Counted from the first letter of the stretch, positions 1 to 5,344 are shown. The stretch: DNA of 6,715 nucleotides from Deltaproteobacteria bacterium (GCA_029879595.1 JAOUPZ010000179.1:1-6715); one strand, 5' to 3'. Numbers and translations: made by a program. The notes: a model not told the origin generated them from the letters alone.

Positions 1-744
1 GAAGCCGCGCCAGTAGTAAAGCCCGGAAAAAAGCAGCCCGGCGATGAACCGGAACATGAAGCTGGACAGTTCGAGCGGGTCGCCGAAAGGCCCGATGTAA
101 TGCACCCAGGAGAACAACAGGGCCGATAGTATCACCGCGGCCAGCGCGGCCAGCGCCCGGCGCATCATATGGGCGGCCATGTACAGCAGCGCCCCCATCA
201 GCAGCACCCGGAATATCAGTTCCTCGAACAGACCCGCCCCCAGTGACAGGGCCAGGGCCTGCAGGGTGCCCCCGCCCAGCCCCCGCCCGGGCCCGGCGCT
301 GCTTTGTCCACTGGAAACCCCCAGCGTCTCAAGGGCCCCCTCCGGGCCGCCACCAAACACAGCCACGCCGTCAATCAGCGAGGAATCCCCGAACAGTCGG
401 GACAGCAGCAGCAGGATCAGGTTCACCACCAGACCCAGCAACAGGCTGTAGAACAGGGCCTCCACCCCCATGAACAGAAAATAGCGCCCTTCCAGGGGGC
501 CGGCCTTGCGGGCGGCCAGGGGAATGGCCAGTATCAGCATCAGGATCATGGCCAGGGTGGCGTGGGCGGGGTTTATCTCCAGGCTGGCCAGCAGCATCCG
601 CAGCCAGACATCGCCCGCGTTGCGAACCTCAATCGGGCCTCCCCGCCCGGCCAGCAGCAGCAGGATCTCGTAGCCGATGAACAGCGGCAGGGCGGCCACC
701 AGGCCGTAGTACAGGCTTTTGCTGGATTGGTGGTAGGTTTTCAT
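1..744 (-). CDS. CPBP family intramembrane metalloprotease, 3' end cut by window edge
   Basis: The reverse strand reads 248 uninterrupted codons from an ATG at 744 to the window edge, so the C-terminus is missing. The protein is very hydrophobic, with membrane segments near residues 12-32, 62-78, 90-115, 160-190 and 197-217. Two of the CPBP (Abi/Rce1-type) signature motifs are visible. The first is EELIFR at residues 174-179 (EExxxR). The second is FSWVH at 211-215 (FxxxH). The third motif, normally a His in a later helix, would lie beyond the window. Family knowledge says the conserved Glu and His residues line a metal-type active site within the membrane, and bacterial members cleave membrane substrates that are mostly unknown. 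A Gly/Ser-rich loop at about 126-160 separates the N-terminal helices from the catalytic core. An in-frame ATG at 762 would add six residues (MFQGPS). I prefer 744 because the resulting N-terminus (MKTYHQSSKSLYY) resembles the family. It is divergent from rsmD, so it is transcribed separately. The substrate cannot be inferred. Confidence 0.88.
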   Translation of the reverse strand, partial: MKTYHQSSKSLYYGLVAALPLFIGYEILLLLAGRGGPIEVRNAGDVWLRMLLASLEINPAHATLAMILMLILAIPLAARKAGPLEGRYFLFMGVEALFYSLLLGLVVNLILLLLSRLFGDSSLIDGVAVFGGGPEGALETLGVSSGQSSAGPGRGLGGGTLQALALSLGAGLFEELIFRVLLMGALLYMAAHMMRRALAALAAVILSALLFSWVHYIGPFGDPLELSSFMFRFIAGLLFSGLYYWRGF

Positions 745-770
745 GGACGGGCCCTGGAACATTATGTCTG

Positions 771-794
771 CCGCCTTCCGGCCGGGGAAGGCGG
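771..794 (-). promoter_or_regulatory. Perfect 9-bp inverted repeat in the 5' leader of the CPBP gene
   Basis: CCGCCTTCC (771-779) pairs perfectly with GGAAGGCGG (786-794) around a 6-nt loop. In the leftward mRNA it lies just upstream of both candidate CPBP start codons. The GGAAGG that would serve as a Shine-Dalgarno for the 762 start lies inside the stem. It could be a translation-modulating hairpin or a protein-binding palindrome. It has no adjacent T-run in either direction, so it is not a standard intrinsic terminator. The function is inferred only. Confidence 0.3.
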
Positions 795-945
795 ACCTTT
801 AGCCCCATCAGCCTAGCATGGCCGCGCCACGGAGGTCCATAGGGCTCAGGGTGAATATGAAAGCCTCTGCGCCTTGCCGGCCGGTTTTGCCAGGGCGCCG
901 CACAGAGGGTAGGATCAGGGCCAGGGCACACACCATTCCATTTTT

Positions 946-950
946 GAGGG
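946..950 (+). promoter_or_regulatory. Ribosome-binding site of rsmD
   Basis: GAGGG lies 6 nt before the ATG at 957. This is good Shine-Dalgarno spacing, and it fixes the RsmD start at MLRIVAGTLGG, the normal N-terminus of the family. Confidence 0.7.
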
Positions 951-956
951 CAGCAT

Positions 957-1559
957 ATGCTGAGAATAGTCGCCGGAACCCTGGGCGGCCGGAGAATAGC
1001 CGCTCCCCCCGGACGGGAAACCCGTCCCACCTCCGAGCGTGTGCGGGAGGCCCTGTTCAGCTCCCTGGGGCATCTGGTGGACTGGGAGGGCCTGCAGGTG
1101 GTGGATCTTTTCGCCGGGTCGGGCGCACTGGGCATCGAGGCCCTCAGCCGCGGCGCGGCCCGGGCGGTGTTCGTGGAATCAAACGCCCGCGCGGCGGCCC
1201 TGATCCGCGCCAACCTGAAATCCCTGGAACTGGCTCCTCCCCGGGCCCGGGTGGTGGCCACCCGGGCGGAGTCCTGGCTGGACAGGACGGAAAAGACTGC
1301 GGCGGACGGCCCGCAAACCACACTTTTAGGGCTGGTGCTGCTCGACCCTCCCTATGCCTACGCGGACACCGCCGGCGTGCTGCGGCGGATCGTTTCGGCA
1401 CCCCAGGTCGCCCCGGGGGCCATTGTGGTGCTGGAGGCCGCCGGCGGCCCTCCCGGCAAGGGCCGGGACCTGCCGGAGATACCCGCCGGTCTTGTATCAA
1501 TAGCCTCGAAAAGGTATGGTGACACGAGGATCGAATATTTAAGCAAAACGCCGGTTTGA
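957..1559 (+). CDS. rsmD: 16S rRNA (guanine(966)-N(2))-methyltransferase RsmD
   Basis: This 200-residue protein matches the usual RsmD length. RsmD transfers a methyl group from S-adenosylmethionine to N2 of G966 in the 16S rRNA during 30S assembly in the cytoplasm. The family N-terminus RIVAGTLGGRRI (residues 3-14) is present, followed by TRPTSERVREALF (22-34). The SAM-binding motif DLFAGSGALGIEALSRGA is at 50-67. The catalytic DPPY motif of N-methyltransferases is at 130-133. All are intact, so the enzyme should be active. A GAGGG Shine-Dalgarno supports the start. In many bacteria rsmD is followed by coaD. Here an exported protein gene starts 8 nt after the stop, so the two probably share a transcript without an obvious functional link. 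Base composition matches its surroundings. Confidence 0.96.
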   Translation: MLRIVAGTLGGRRIAAPPGRETRPTSERVREALFSSLGHLVDWEGLQVVDLFAGSGALGIEALSRGAARAVFVESNARAAALIRANLKSLELAPPRARVVATRAESWLDRTEKTAADGPQTTLLGLVLLDPPYAYADTAGVLRRIVSAPQVAPGAIVVLEAAGGPPGKGRDLPEIPAGLVSIASKRYGDTRIEYLSKTPV

Positions 1560-1567
1560 AAGGGTTT

Positions 1568-2386
1568 ATGCGAGAAGCGATGAAACGTTCTGCATGGTTG
1601 CCGGGCCGCCCGCTGGCGGGCCTGCTTTTTTCCGCGCTGTTCAGCTTGATGTTTGTGCTGACCGCGCTGGGGGGGCACACCGGTTCCGCCATGGCGGACG
1701 AGAGGCCCGTGGGAGCCTTTTTCACCCTGGTCAACACCTATATCTACTCCAACGGCCCCCTGCAGGGCTCCCGGTTTCTGGTGCGGCCCCGGCGGGCCTT
1801 TGTGGTGTTCGACTACGCCCTCGACAGCCAGGACAGGATCTGGTACCGGATCGCCTTCCCCGACAAAACCAATACCGTGAAGGGCGAGGGCTGGACACCC
1901 AAGGCTCCCCACGAACTGCTGCCCTCGGAGCGGGAGCCGGTTCTGGTTTATTCCCGGCCCATTGCCCGCAAGGAGGATACCTACACCACGGTGGACGTCC
2001 CCGTGCAGGCCCTGGAGCTTCTCCATGAAACCATCATAAGCAAATCCTTTCCGCGGATTACCTGGCAGAAGGTGAAATACAGCTTCGATACCTCCCAGCA
2101 GGCCTGGGTGCGCGGCGGATCGGGCATATTCCGCCCGGGGAAGGCGCCGGATTTCATGATCAGAACCTACGAGGAAATGGTCACCCAGGACCTGGAGAAG
2201 GAAAAGCGCAACCGGCTGCTGGCCGGCATGGTGCAGGTCGGAGACACCACCTCGGATGTCCAGTGGGCGCTGGGCAATCCGCTCAGAAAGCAGGAGGAGA
2301 AGGCGGGGGAGGCGCTGCAGGCAACCTGGGAATATCCCGAGTATGTGATCCGACTGGAGAACTTTATCGTTAAATCCATCAACTAG
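1568..2386 (+). CDS. Exported protein with SH3-like region and BamE/SmpA-like C-terminus, function unknown
   Basis: I do not recognise a named gene. With the ATG at 1568 the protein has 272 residues. An in-frame ATG at 1580 and a TTG at 1556 are alternatives. AAAGGG sits just before 1568, which is rather close spacing. The N-terminus is a signal peptide: basic residues (MKR), a hydrophobic core at about 16-34, and a signal-peptidase-I-like site after AMA (residue 43). There is no lipobox Cys, so a soluble periplasmic location is likely. Residues of about 47-115 (VGAFFTLVNTYIYSN, then IWYRIAFPDKTNTVKGEGWTP) look like a bacterial SH3-type beta barrel. Residues of about 215-272 contain GMVQVGDTTSDVQWALGNP and end in WEYPEYVIRLEN. 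This resembles the BamE/SmpA-OmlA fold, in which a GM-x-x-x-EV-helix precedes a WxY strand. The middle is mixed, with a charged helix near 195-215. It is likely translated with rsmD (8-nt gap). A role in the envelope is inferred from export and folds only. Confidence 0.85.
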   Translation: MREAMKRSAWLPGRPLAGLLFSALFSLMFVLTALGGHTGSAMADERPVGAFFTLVNTYIYSNGPLQGSRFLVRPRRAFVVFDYALDSQDRIWYRIAFPDKTNTVKGEGWTPKAPHELLPSEREPVLVYSRPIARKEDTYTTVDVPVQALELLHETIISKSFPRITWQKVKYSFDTSQQAWVRGGSGIFRPGKAPDFMIRTYEEMVTQDLEKEKRNRLLAGMVQVGDTTSDVQWALGNPLRKQEEKAGEALQATWEYPEYVIRLENFIVKSIN

Positions 2387-2513
2387 GCCCTCCAGAAGAC
2401 CGGTTGCCACCCTGGCATCCGCGCCGGAACCGGGGGCTTTGCAAAAAAAAGACGGTCCGGGTAAGAATAACGGAACGGATAATACAACCCTGAACCTATT
2501 TTGACGGCAGATA
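2387..2513. other. Intergenic region between the exported protein and TPR protein genes
   Basis: This is 127 non-coding bases. Just after the stop codon, CCGGTT (2400-2405) and AACCGG (2428-2433) form an outer inverted repeat. It encloses a smaller alternative hairpin, TGCCA (2405-2409) with TGGCA (2413-2417). An A8 run follows at 2443-2450. This is not a rightward intrinsic terminator because no T-run follows. GATAAT at 2478-2483 could be a -10 element for the TPR gene, but no -35 stands at the right distance. Confidence 0.4.
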
Positions 2514-3380
2514 ATGAACGCCAACGATCTGATATTGGAAAAAATCAGCAGGGGCGATACCCTGCTGGCCATCCAGCAACTCGAGGCCGCCCAGGCCGAG
2601 CAGGGGCCGCAACGGCTCAACCGGGCCCTGTTCAGCGCCACGCGGGCTGAAAACACCGAGATACTGGAAGCCGAGCAGGATAATCTGCTGGAGCAGGTGG
2701 GGCAACTGCAGGGAGAAGAGCACGCCGCGGCCGTCTATTCCCTGGGGTGCATCGCCCTGGCCCTGGATGATGTGGTGGAGGCCCGCAACCGGTTCCAGGA
2801 CGTTCTGAAAATTCAGCCGGACAATATCATGGCCCGCCATAACCAGGCGTATTGCTGCGAACTGCTGGCGGAATTTGAACAGGCGGAACTGCTCTACACC
2901 CAGGTAATCAACCAGAACCAGGACATGGCGCTCAGCCGTCTCAACCTGGCCCTGCTCAGGCTGCAAAACGGCGAAGTGGACGCCGCCCTGGAGGACCTGC
3001 ACACCCTGCACCTGGCCGATCCGGAGAACCTGGGGCTGACCCTGTACCTGTGCCGGGGGCTGCTGCAGCGGGGGACCACCCGCGACATCGAGGAGATTAT
3101 TGATCTGGTGGATGGCAATCCGGATGCCCTGGGGTACATCGACCTCAAGGAGTGCCGGGCCCAGGCGCTGCTGCTCTCCGGAGAAAGCGAGTCGGCGGAA
3201 AAGGCCTTTGCCGACCTGCTGGAGCAGAACCCGGAAAGCTATTTCGCCCGGTTGGGGCTGGTAAAGATGCTGGCCGAGCGCGGCGCCTTTGATACCCTCA
3301 AGGAGCATGTGGCCAAGCTCCAGGAGCTGCTTCCCTCCGATGAGCTGCTGGCGCTGCAGGAAAAGCTGAACGAGAAATAA
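2514..3380 (+). CDS. Tetratricopeptide-repeat protein, cytoplasmic
   Basis: This 288-residue protein has no signal peptide or membrane segment and is strongly acidic and alpha-helical. TPR-like helix pairs can be read at about residues 72-104 (YSLGCIALALDDVVEARNRFQDVLKIQPDN), 105-138 (ARHNQAYCCELLAEFEQAELLYTQVI) and 139-172 (ALSRLNLALLRLQNGEVDAALEDL). A further pair lies near 205-240 (ALLLSGESESAEKAFADLLEQNPES). The spacing and the A-x-x-x-F/Y-x-x-x-L pattern are typical. TPR arrays bind partner proteins, and no catalytic domain is fused here. The N-terminal 60 residues are helical and Gln/Glu-rich, possibly a coiled coil. No clear Shine-Dalgarno precedes the ATG (TTTTGACGGCAGATA is upstream), so initiation may be weak. 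It stands alone between 127-bp and 279-bp gaps. The partner is unknown. Confidence 0.85.
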   Translation: MNANDLILEKISRGDTLLAIQQLEAAQAEQGPQRLNRALFSATRAENTEILEAEQDNLLEQVGQLQGEEHAAAVYSLGCIALALDDVVEARNRFQDVLKIQPDNIMARHNQAYCCELLAEFEQAELLYTQVINQNQDMALSRLNLALLRLQNGEVDAALEDLHTLHLADPENLGLTLYLCRGLLQRGTTRDIEEIIDLVDGNPDALGYIDLKECRAQALLLSGESESAEKAFADLLEQNPESYFARLGLVKMLAERGAFDTLKEHVAKLQELLPSDELLALQEKLNEK

Positions 3381-3395
3381 CCGGACCGCCGAAAA

Positions 3396-3420
3396 CCCCC
3401 GCCGCGGATTCCCGGCGGGG
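3396..3420 (+). terminator. Possible terminator hairpin after the TPR gene
   Basis: CCCCGCCG (3397-3404) pairs with CGGCGGGG (3413-3420) across an 8-nt loop, 16 nt after the TPR stop codon. The stem is very strong and the position fits a 3' end, but only two Ts follow. It may therefore stabilise the transcript end or act with Rho, and it may not be a full intrinsic terminator. A tract of four As before it gives a weak T-run in the opposite direction. Confidence 0.4.
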
Positions 3421-3490
3421 TTGACACTCCCCTCAATATTCCAGTTCCTGCCGTCAAAAAGGTTCCGTGAACCATCGGAACTGCTTTAAC

Positions 3491-3517
3491 TGCCTGTAGT
3501 GCCTGTAGTGCCTGAAC
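3491..3517 (+). repeat. 9-bp tandem repeat, three units
   Basis: TGCCTGTAG occurs at 3491-3499 and again at 3500-3508, followed by the diverged copy TGCCTGAAC at 3509-3517. It lies in non-coding DNA upstream of the DUF4262 gene. Its core resembles the 18-bp array downstream of the same gene. Confidence 0.6.
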
Positions 3518-3606
3518 AGCCAGAATTCCCGGAATTACCAAAGCCGCGATAAACAGGTTGAATGGGGGGGGCATCCCGTTTTGGCATGGGATTTTCATGC
3601 CTTTTT

Positions 3607-3635
3607 ACCCGGGAAACCCGGGTTTTCCATTTTTT
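3607..3635 (+). terminator. Terminator-like hairpin in the DUF4262 leader
   Basis: ACCCGGG (3607-3613) pairs with CCCGGGT (3617-3623) over an AAA loop. It is followed by TTTTCCATTTTTT (3623-3635), which includes a run of six Ts. This has the layout of a rightward intrinsic terminator. It sits only 24 nt before the ATG at 3660, leaving no room for a promoter between it and the gene. It either ends read-through from upstream inefficiently or is a regulated attenuator. Confidence 0.5.
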
Positions 3636-3645
3636 CAACCCCTAC

Positions 3646-3650
3646 GGAGG
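3646..3650 (+). promoter_or_regulatory. Ribosome-binding site deciding the DUF4262 start
   Basis: GGAGG lies 9 nt before the ATG at 3660. It selects this start over the in-frame upstream ATG at 3558, which would force translation through the terminator-like hairpin and produce an atypical Pro/Phe-rich extension. Confidence 0.75.
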
Positions 3651-3659
3651 TTCTCTCCC

Positions 3660-4148
3660 ATGAAGGCCACCGGAACAAATGCCATCAATACGCTCCTGAT
3701 GCAGGTCAGCGGCCAGCTCAAGCAGCATGGCTGGGCCATGGTCTGCCTGGAATACGGCGGACATCCGTATATCGTGACCATCGGCCTGGAGCGGGCCTTC
3801 GGGCATCCGGAGTTGGAAACGCTGGGTTTGCCGGAGGAACTGGGCAGAAAATTCCTGGGGGAACTGGTGGCCCGGATCAAGGAGGGAGTCCGGTTCCACT
3901 CCGGCGATTTCTTCTCCGACATGGTCCGGGGCTATGACCTGTTCCTGGTGCGCAATCCCCTGAACCCGGACGGCCCTTCCCTTACCGGCAAGCGGCTCCG
4001 CCTGGTCTGGCCCGATGCGCGCCACCGCTATCCCTGGCACTCCGACTGCGATGCCGATTGTGCGGTCCAGCGGCTGCTCCCCCGCATCGAAGGGCTCTCC
4101 CTGGAAGGCTTCCGGGCCATGATGGCCCAGGTGAAAAACGCCAGCTAG
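3660..4148 (+). CDS. DUF4262 domain-containing protein
   Basis: This 162-residue soluble protein has no signal peptide. Features that recall DUF4262 are HGWAMVCLE (23-31), then YIVTIGLERAFGHPEL (37-52, the usual Y-x-x-T-x-GL-x-x-x-x-x-HPEL signature) and GLPEELG (56-62). A charged middle section follows with the pattern V-RFHSGDFF, and then WPD (117-119) and YPW (124-126) near the C-terminus. The size is typical. The biochemical function of this family is unknown. Members are scattered, usually small, single-domain proteins. A strong GGAGG Shine-Dalgarno sets the start. The gene is isolated, with structured non-coding DNA and a tandem repeat on each side, which suggests independent regulation or a mobile past. 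Its composition matches the neighbours. Family assignment rests on motif pattern only. Confidence 0.82.
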   Translation: MKATGTNAINTLLMQVSGQLKQHGWAMVCLEYGGHPYIVTIGLERAFGHPELETLGLPEELGRKFLGELVARIKEGVRFHSGDFFSDMVRGYDLFLVRNPLNPDGPSLTGKRLRLVWPDARHRYPWHSDCDADCAVQRLLPRIEGLSLEGFRAMMAQVKNAS

Positions 4149-4166
4149 CCGCCTGTTGCCCTCCCG

Positions 4167-4189
4167 GGTTTCGCCGCTTCGGCCAAACC
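4167..4189 (+). terminator. Hairpin after the DUF4262 gene
   Basis: GGTTT (4167-4171) and GCCG (4173-4176) pair with CGGC (4180-4183) and AAACC (4185-4189) around a CTT loop, with one C-C mismatch. It lies 18 nt beyond the stop codon. No T-run follows, so it is only a candidate 3'-end structure. Confidence 0.3.
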
Positions 4190-4254
4190 GACTCATCCCG
4201 CCTGTTCCCACGGGGGTAAATATCTGGCAGAATTTTTCTTTGGCCGGCTGCCGA

Positions 4255-4339
4255 CTGCTGGTACTGCCGGCGCTGCTGGTACTGCCGGCGCTGCTGGTAC
4301 TGCCGGCGCTGCTGGTACTGCCGGCGCTGCTGGTACTGC
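4255..4339 (+). repeat. 18-bp tandem repeat (minisatellite), about 4.7 copies
   Basis: The unit CTGCTGGTACTGCCGGCG is repeated without any mismatch at 4255-4272, 4273-4290, 4291-4308 and 4309-4326, followed by a 13-bp partial copy to 4339. Perfect identity of the copies implies recent expansion or active homogenisation. The unit is a multiple of three and has no stop codon in any of the six frames (LLVLPA forward; PAVPAA, QYQQRR and STSSAG-type reverse). It ends 57 bp before the RDD start codon. It has no spacers, so it is not a CRISPR array. Confidence 0.95.
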
Positions 4340-4396
4340 AAAATGTCGCGTGCCCCCCAGGGGACATCCCGTTAACGCATCTTCAACTGCCAATAA

Positions 4397-5344
4397 ATGA
4401 CCAGACAGTCCCGCAAAAAAGACTCCACCCCGTCCGGCAAGGGAAAGGGTGAAGGCAAAAAGCCAGCCCCCGCCGCACAGGCTGCCGCTTCCTCCGAGGC
4501 CCCCCGCTCGCTGGCCCCCCATCATCTCCGCCTGTTCGCCATCATGGTGGACTACCTGCTGGCGGTGGTGCTGCTCAAGATATTCGAGCAGACCATCATG
4601 CCCGCCCAGTGGGATCTGGCCATGTGGGATCAGGGGCATGATATCCACGGCGACGGGAACCCCTGGGCCTGGGGAGCGGGGCTGTTCACCCTGCTGTTTC
4701 TCAAGGATTCCCTGGGCGGAACCAGCCCCGGCAAGCTGATCGCCGGGCTGAAGGTGGTGCGCAGCGAACAGCCCGACCAACCCCCCCCGTTCAAGCGCGT
4801 CGTGCTGCGCAATCTGTCCCTGCTGGTGGCCCCCGTGGATGCGGTGCTGGTGTTCATTGATCCGTATTTCCGGCGGCTGGGCGACCGTCTGGCGGGTACG
4901 GTGGTGGTGGTGCCGGCCGACCTGTCCCCACCCACCAGGCGGATGTTCATACTGCTGATCCTGTTTCTGGCTTCGCTGCTGGCGACTTTTCTGCTGGCCC
5001 GGCGCAACCTGTTCCGCACCTCGGCCTATCAGCTGGCGGAGCAGGCCCTGCTGCAGTCGGAGGCGGTGCGGTTGGTGGTGGGCGCGCCCGTGGAGCCGGG
5101 CAGTGACCCGGACATCCAGTGGCCCCCGGAGGACCTGGGCGAGGCCGCCACGGTCAAACTCCAGGCGGAGGGCCCCCTGGGCGAGGTGGATGTGCTGGTG
5201 GAACTGCGCAAGATCCCCGGTCAGAAGGCCTGGGAGGTCTACGAGGTCCGTGTGGAGCAGAAACAGGAGGAAGAAAAACCCACCGACCGCCAGGGCGCGG
5301 GTTCCCGGCCCCTGGAGCAAAAAGACGCCCCGTCTTCCCGTTGA
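4397..5344 (+). CDS. RDD family membrane protein with C-terminal Coa1-like domain
   Basis: The protein has 315 residues. Residues 1-40 are a Lys/Ala/Pro-rich, probably disordered cytoplasmic tail. The RDD domain spans about 42-175. Its first helix is HLRLFAIMVDYLLAVVLL (43-60, with R45 and D52), its second is GLFTLLFLKDSLGG (95-108), and the conserved SPGKLIAGLKVV (110-121) and RRLGDRLAGTVVV (159-171) follow. A strong further membrane helix (183-200) leads to a C-terminal soluble part. There AYQLAEQALLQSEAVRLVVGAPVEPG (210-235), then a beta-rich stretch to about 285, resembles the Coa1/Tim21-like fold of small membrane-anchored assembly factors. The last 30 residues are polar tail. RDD proteins are poorly characterised membrane proteins, with transport proposed for some. 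The combination suggests an envelope or assembly role, but this is inference. No Shine-Dalgarno precedes the ATG. A C8 run at 4781-4788 lies within the frame. polA follows after 138 bp. Confidence 0.88.
   Translation: MTRQSRKKDSTPSGKGKGEGKKPAPAAQAAASSEAPRSLAPHHLRLFAIMVDYLLAVVLLKIFEQTIMPAQWDLAMWDQGHDIHGDGNPWAWGAGLFTLLFLKDSLGGTSPGKLIAGLKVVRSEQPDQPPPFKRVVLRNLSLLVAPVDAVLVFIDPYFRRLGDRLAGTVVVVPADLSPPTRRMFILLILFLASLLATFLLARRNLFRTSAYQLAEQALLQSEAVRLVVGAPVEPGSDPDIQWPPEDLGEAATVKLQAEGPLGEVDVLVELRKIPGQKAWEVYEVRVEQKQEEEKPTDRQGAGSRPLEQKDAPSSR
4781..4788 (+). repeat. C8 homopolymer inside the RDD gene
   Basis: Eight consecutive Cs encode part of the Pro stretch at residues 129-131, between the conserved GLKVV segment and the RxxLRN-like region. 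Runs of this length are prone to slippage, and one base gained or lost would truncate the protein before its last helix and Coa1-like domain. Confidence 0.7.

Larger units (their letters stand above)
745..956. other. Divergent intergenic region between the CPBP protease gene and rsmD
   Basis: This 212-bp non-coding stretch must hold promoters for both directions. I see no pair of good -35/-10 hexamers. It contains a perfect 9-bp inverted repeat (771-779 with 786-794, CCGCCTTCC/GGAAGGCGG) close to the start of the leftward gene, and the ribosome-binding site of rsmD at its right end. The rightward ORF that opens at 818 overlaps rsmD in another frame and looks like a GC-rich shadow. Confidence 0.6.
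3381..3659 (+). promoter_or_regulatory. 279-bp structured leader/intergenic region before the DUF4262 gene
   Basis: This non-coding stretch is rich in inverted repeats. It contains the 3396-3420 hairpin, GGTTC/GAACC near 3461-3473, the triple 9-bp repeat, the palindrome AATTCC-C-GGAATT (3524-3536), and a G8 run (3564-3571). A cluster of mutually exclusive short pairings follows (ATCCC 3573-3577 with GGGAT 3588-3592, and GGCAT 3583-3587 with ATGCC 3597-3601). It ends in a terminator-like hairpin at 3607-3635. TTGACA at 3421-3426 matches a -35 box, but no -10 sits 16-18 bp downstream. No known riboswitch class was recognised. Confidence 0.4.
4149..4396. other. Intergenic spacer between DUF4262 and RDD genes, carries the 18-bp array
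   Basis: These 248 bases hold the post-stop hairpin (4167-4189), the 18-bp tandem array (4255-4339) and a short stretch before the RDD start that is less GC-rich. No convincing promoter or Shine-Dalgarno is seen. A 98-codon ORF (TTG start at 4156, stop ending at 4452) crosses the whole spacer but lacks coding support. Confidence 0.6.

Noticed and set aside
179..816. Forward ORFs over the left edge (starting at 179, 243 and 304)
   Set aside because: They are antisense to the CPBP protease, whose EELIFR and FSWVH motifs are clear on the reverse strand. The forward frames are Pro/Gln-rich noise.
818..1522. A 234-codon forward ORF overlapping rsmD
   Set aside because: RsmD in the neighbouring frame has all family motifs and a good Shine-Dalgarno. 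This frame gives an Arg/Gly/Pro-rich shadow.
1358..2656. A 432-codon reverse-strand open frame across rsmD, the exported protein gene and the TPR start
   Set aside because: It overlaps well-supported forward genes, has no recognisable motif and has shadow-type composition.
3421..3449. Sigma-70 promoter from TTGACA at 3421
   Set aside because: No TATAAT-like hexamer lies 16-18 bp downstream (the position reads GTTCCT).
3558..3659. N-terminal extension of the DUF4262 protein from the upstream ATG
   Set aside because: The extension would cross the terminator-like hairpin and has no family similarity. GGAGG before 3660 gives a better start.
4255..4339. CRISPR array
   Set aside because: The repeats are contiguous 18-mers without spacers, and no cas genes are nearby.
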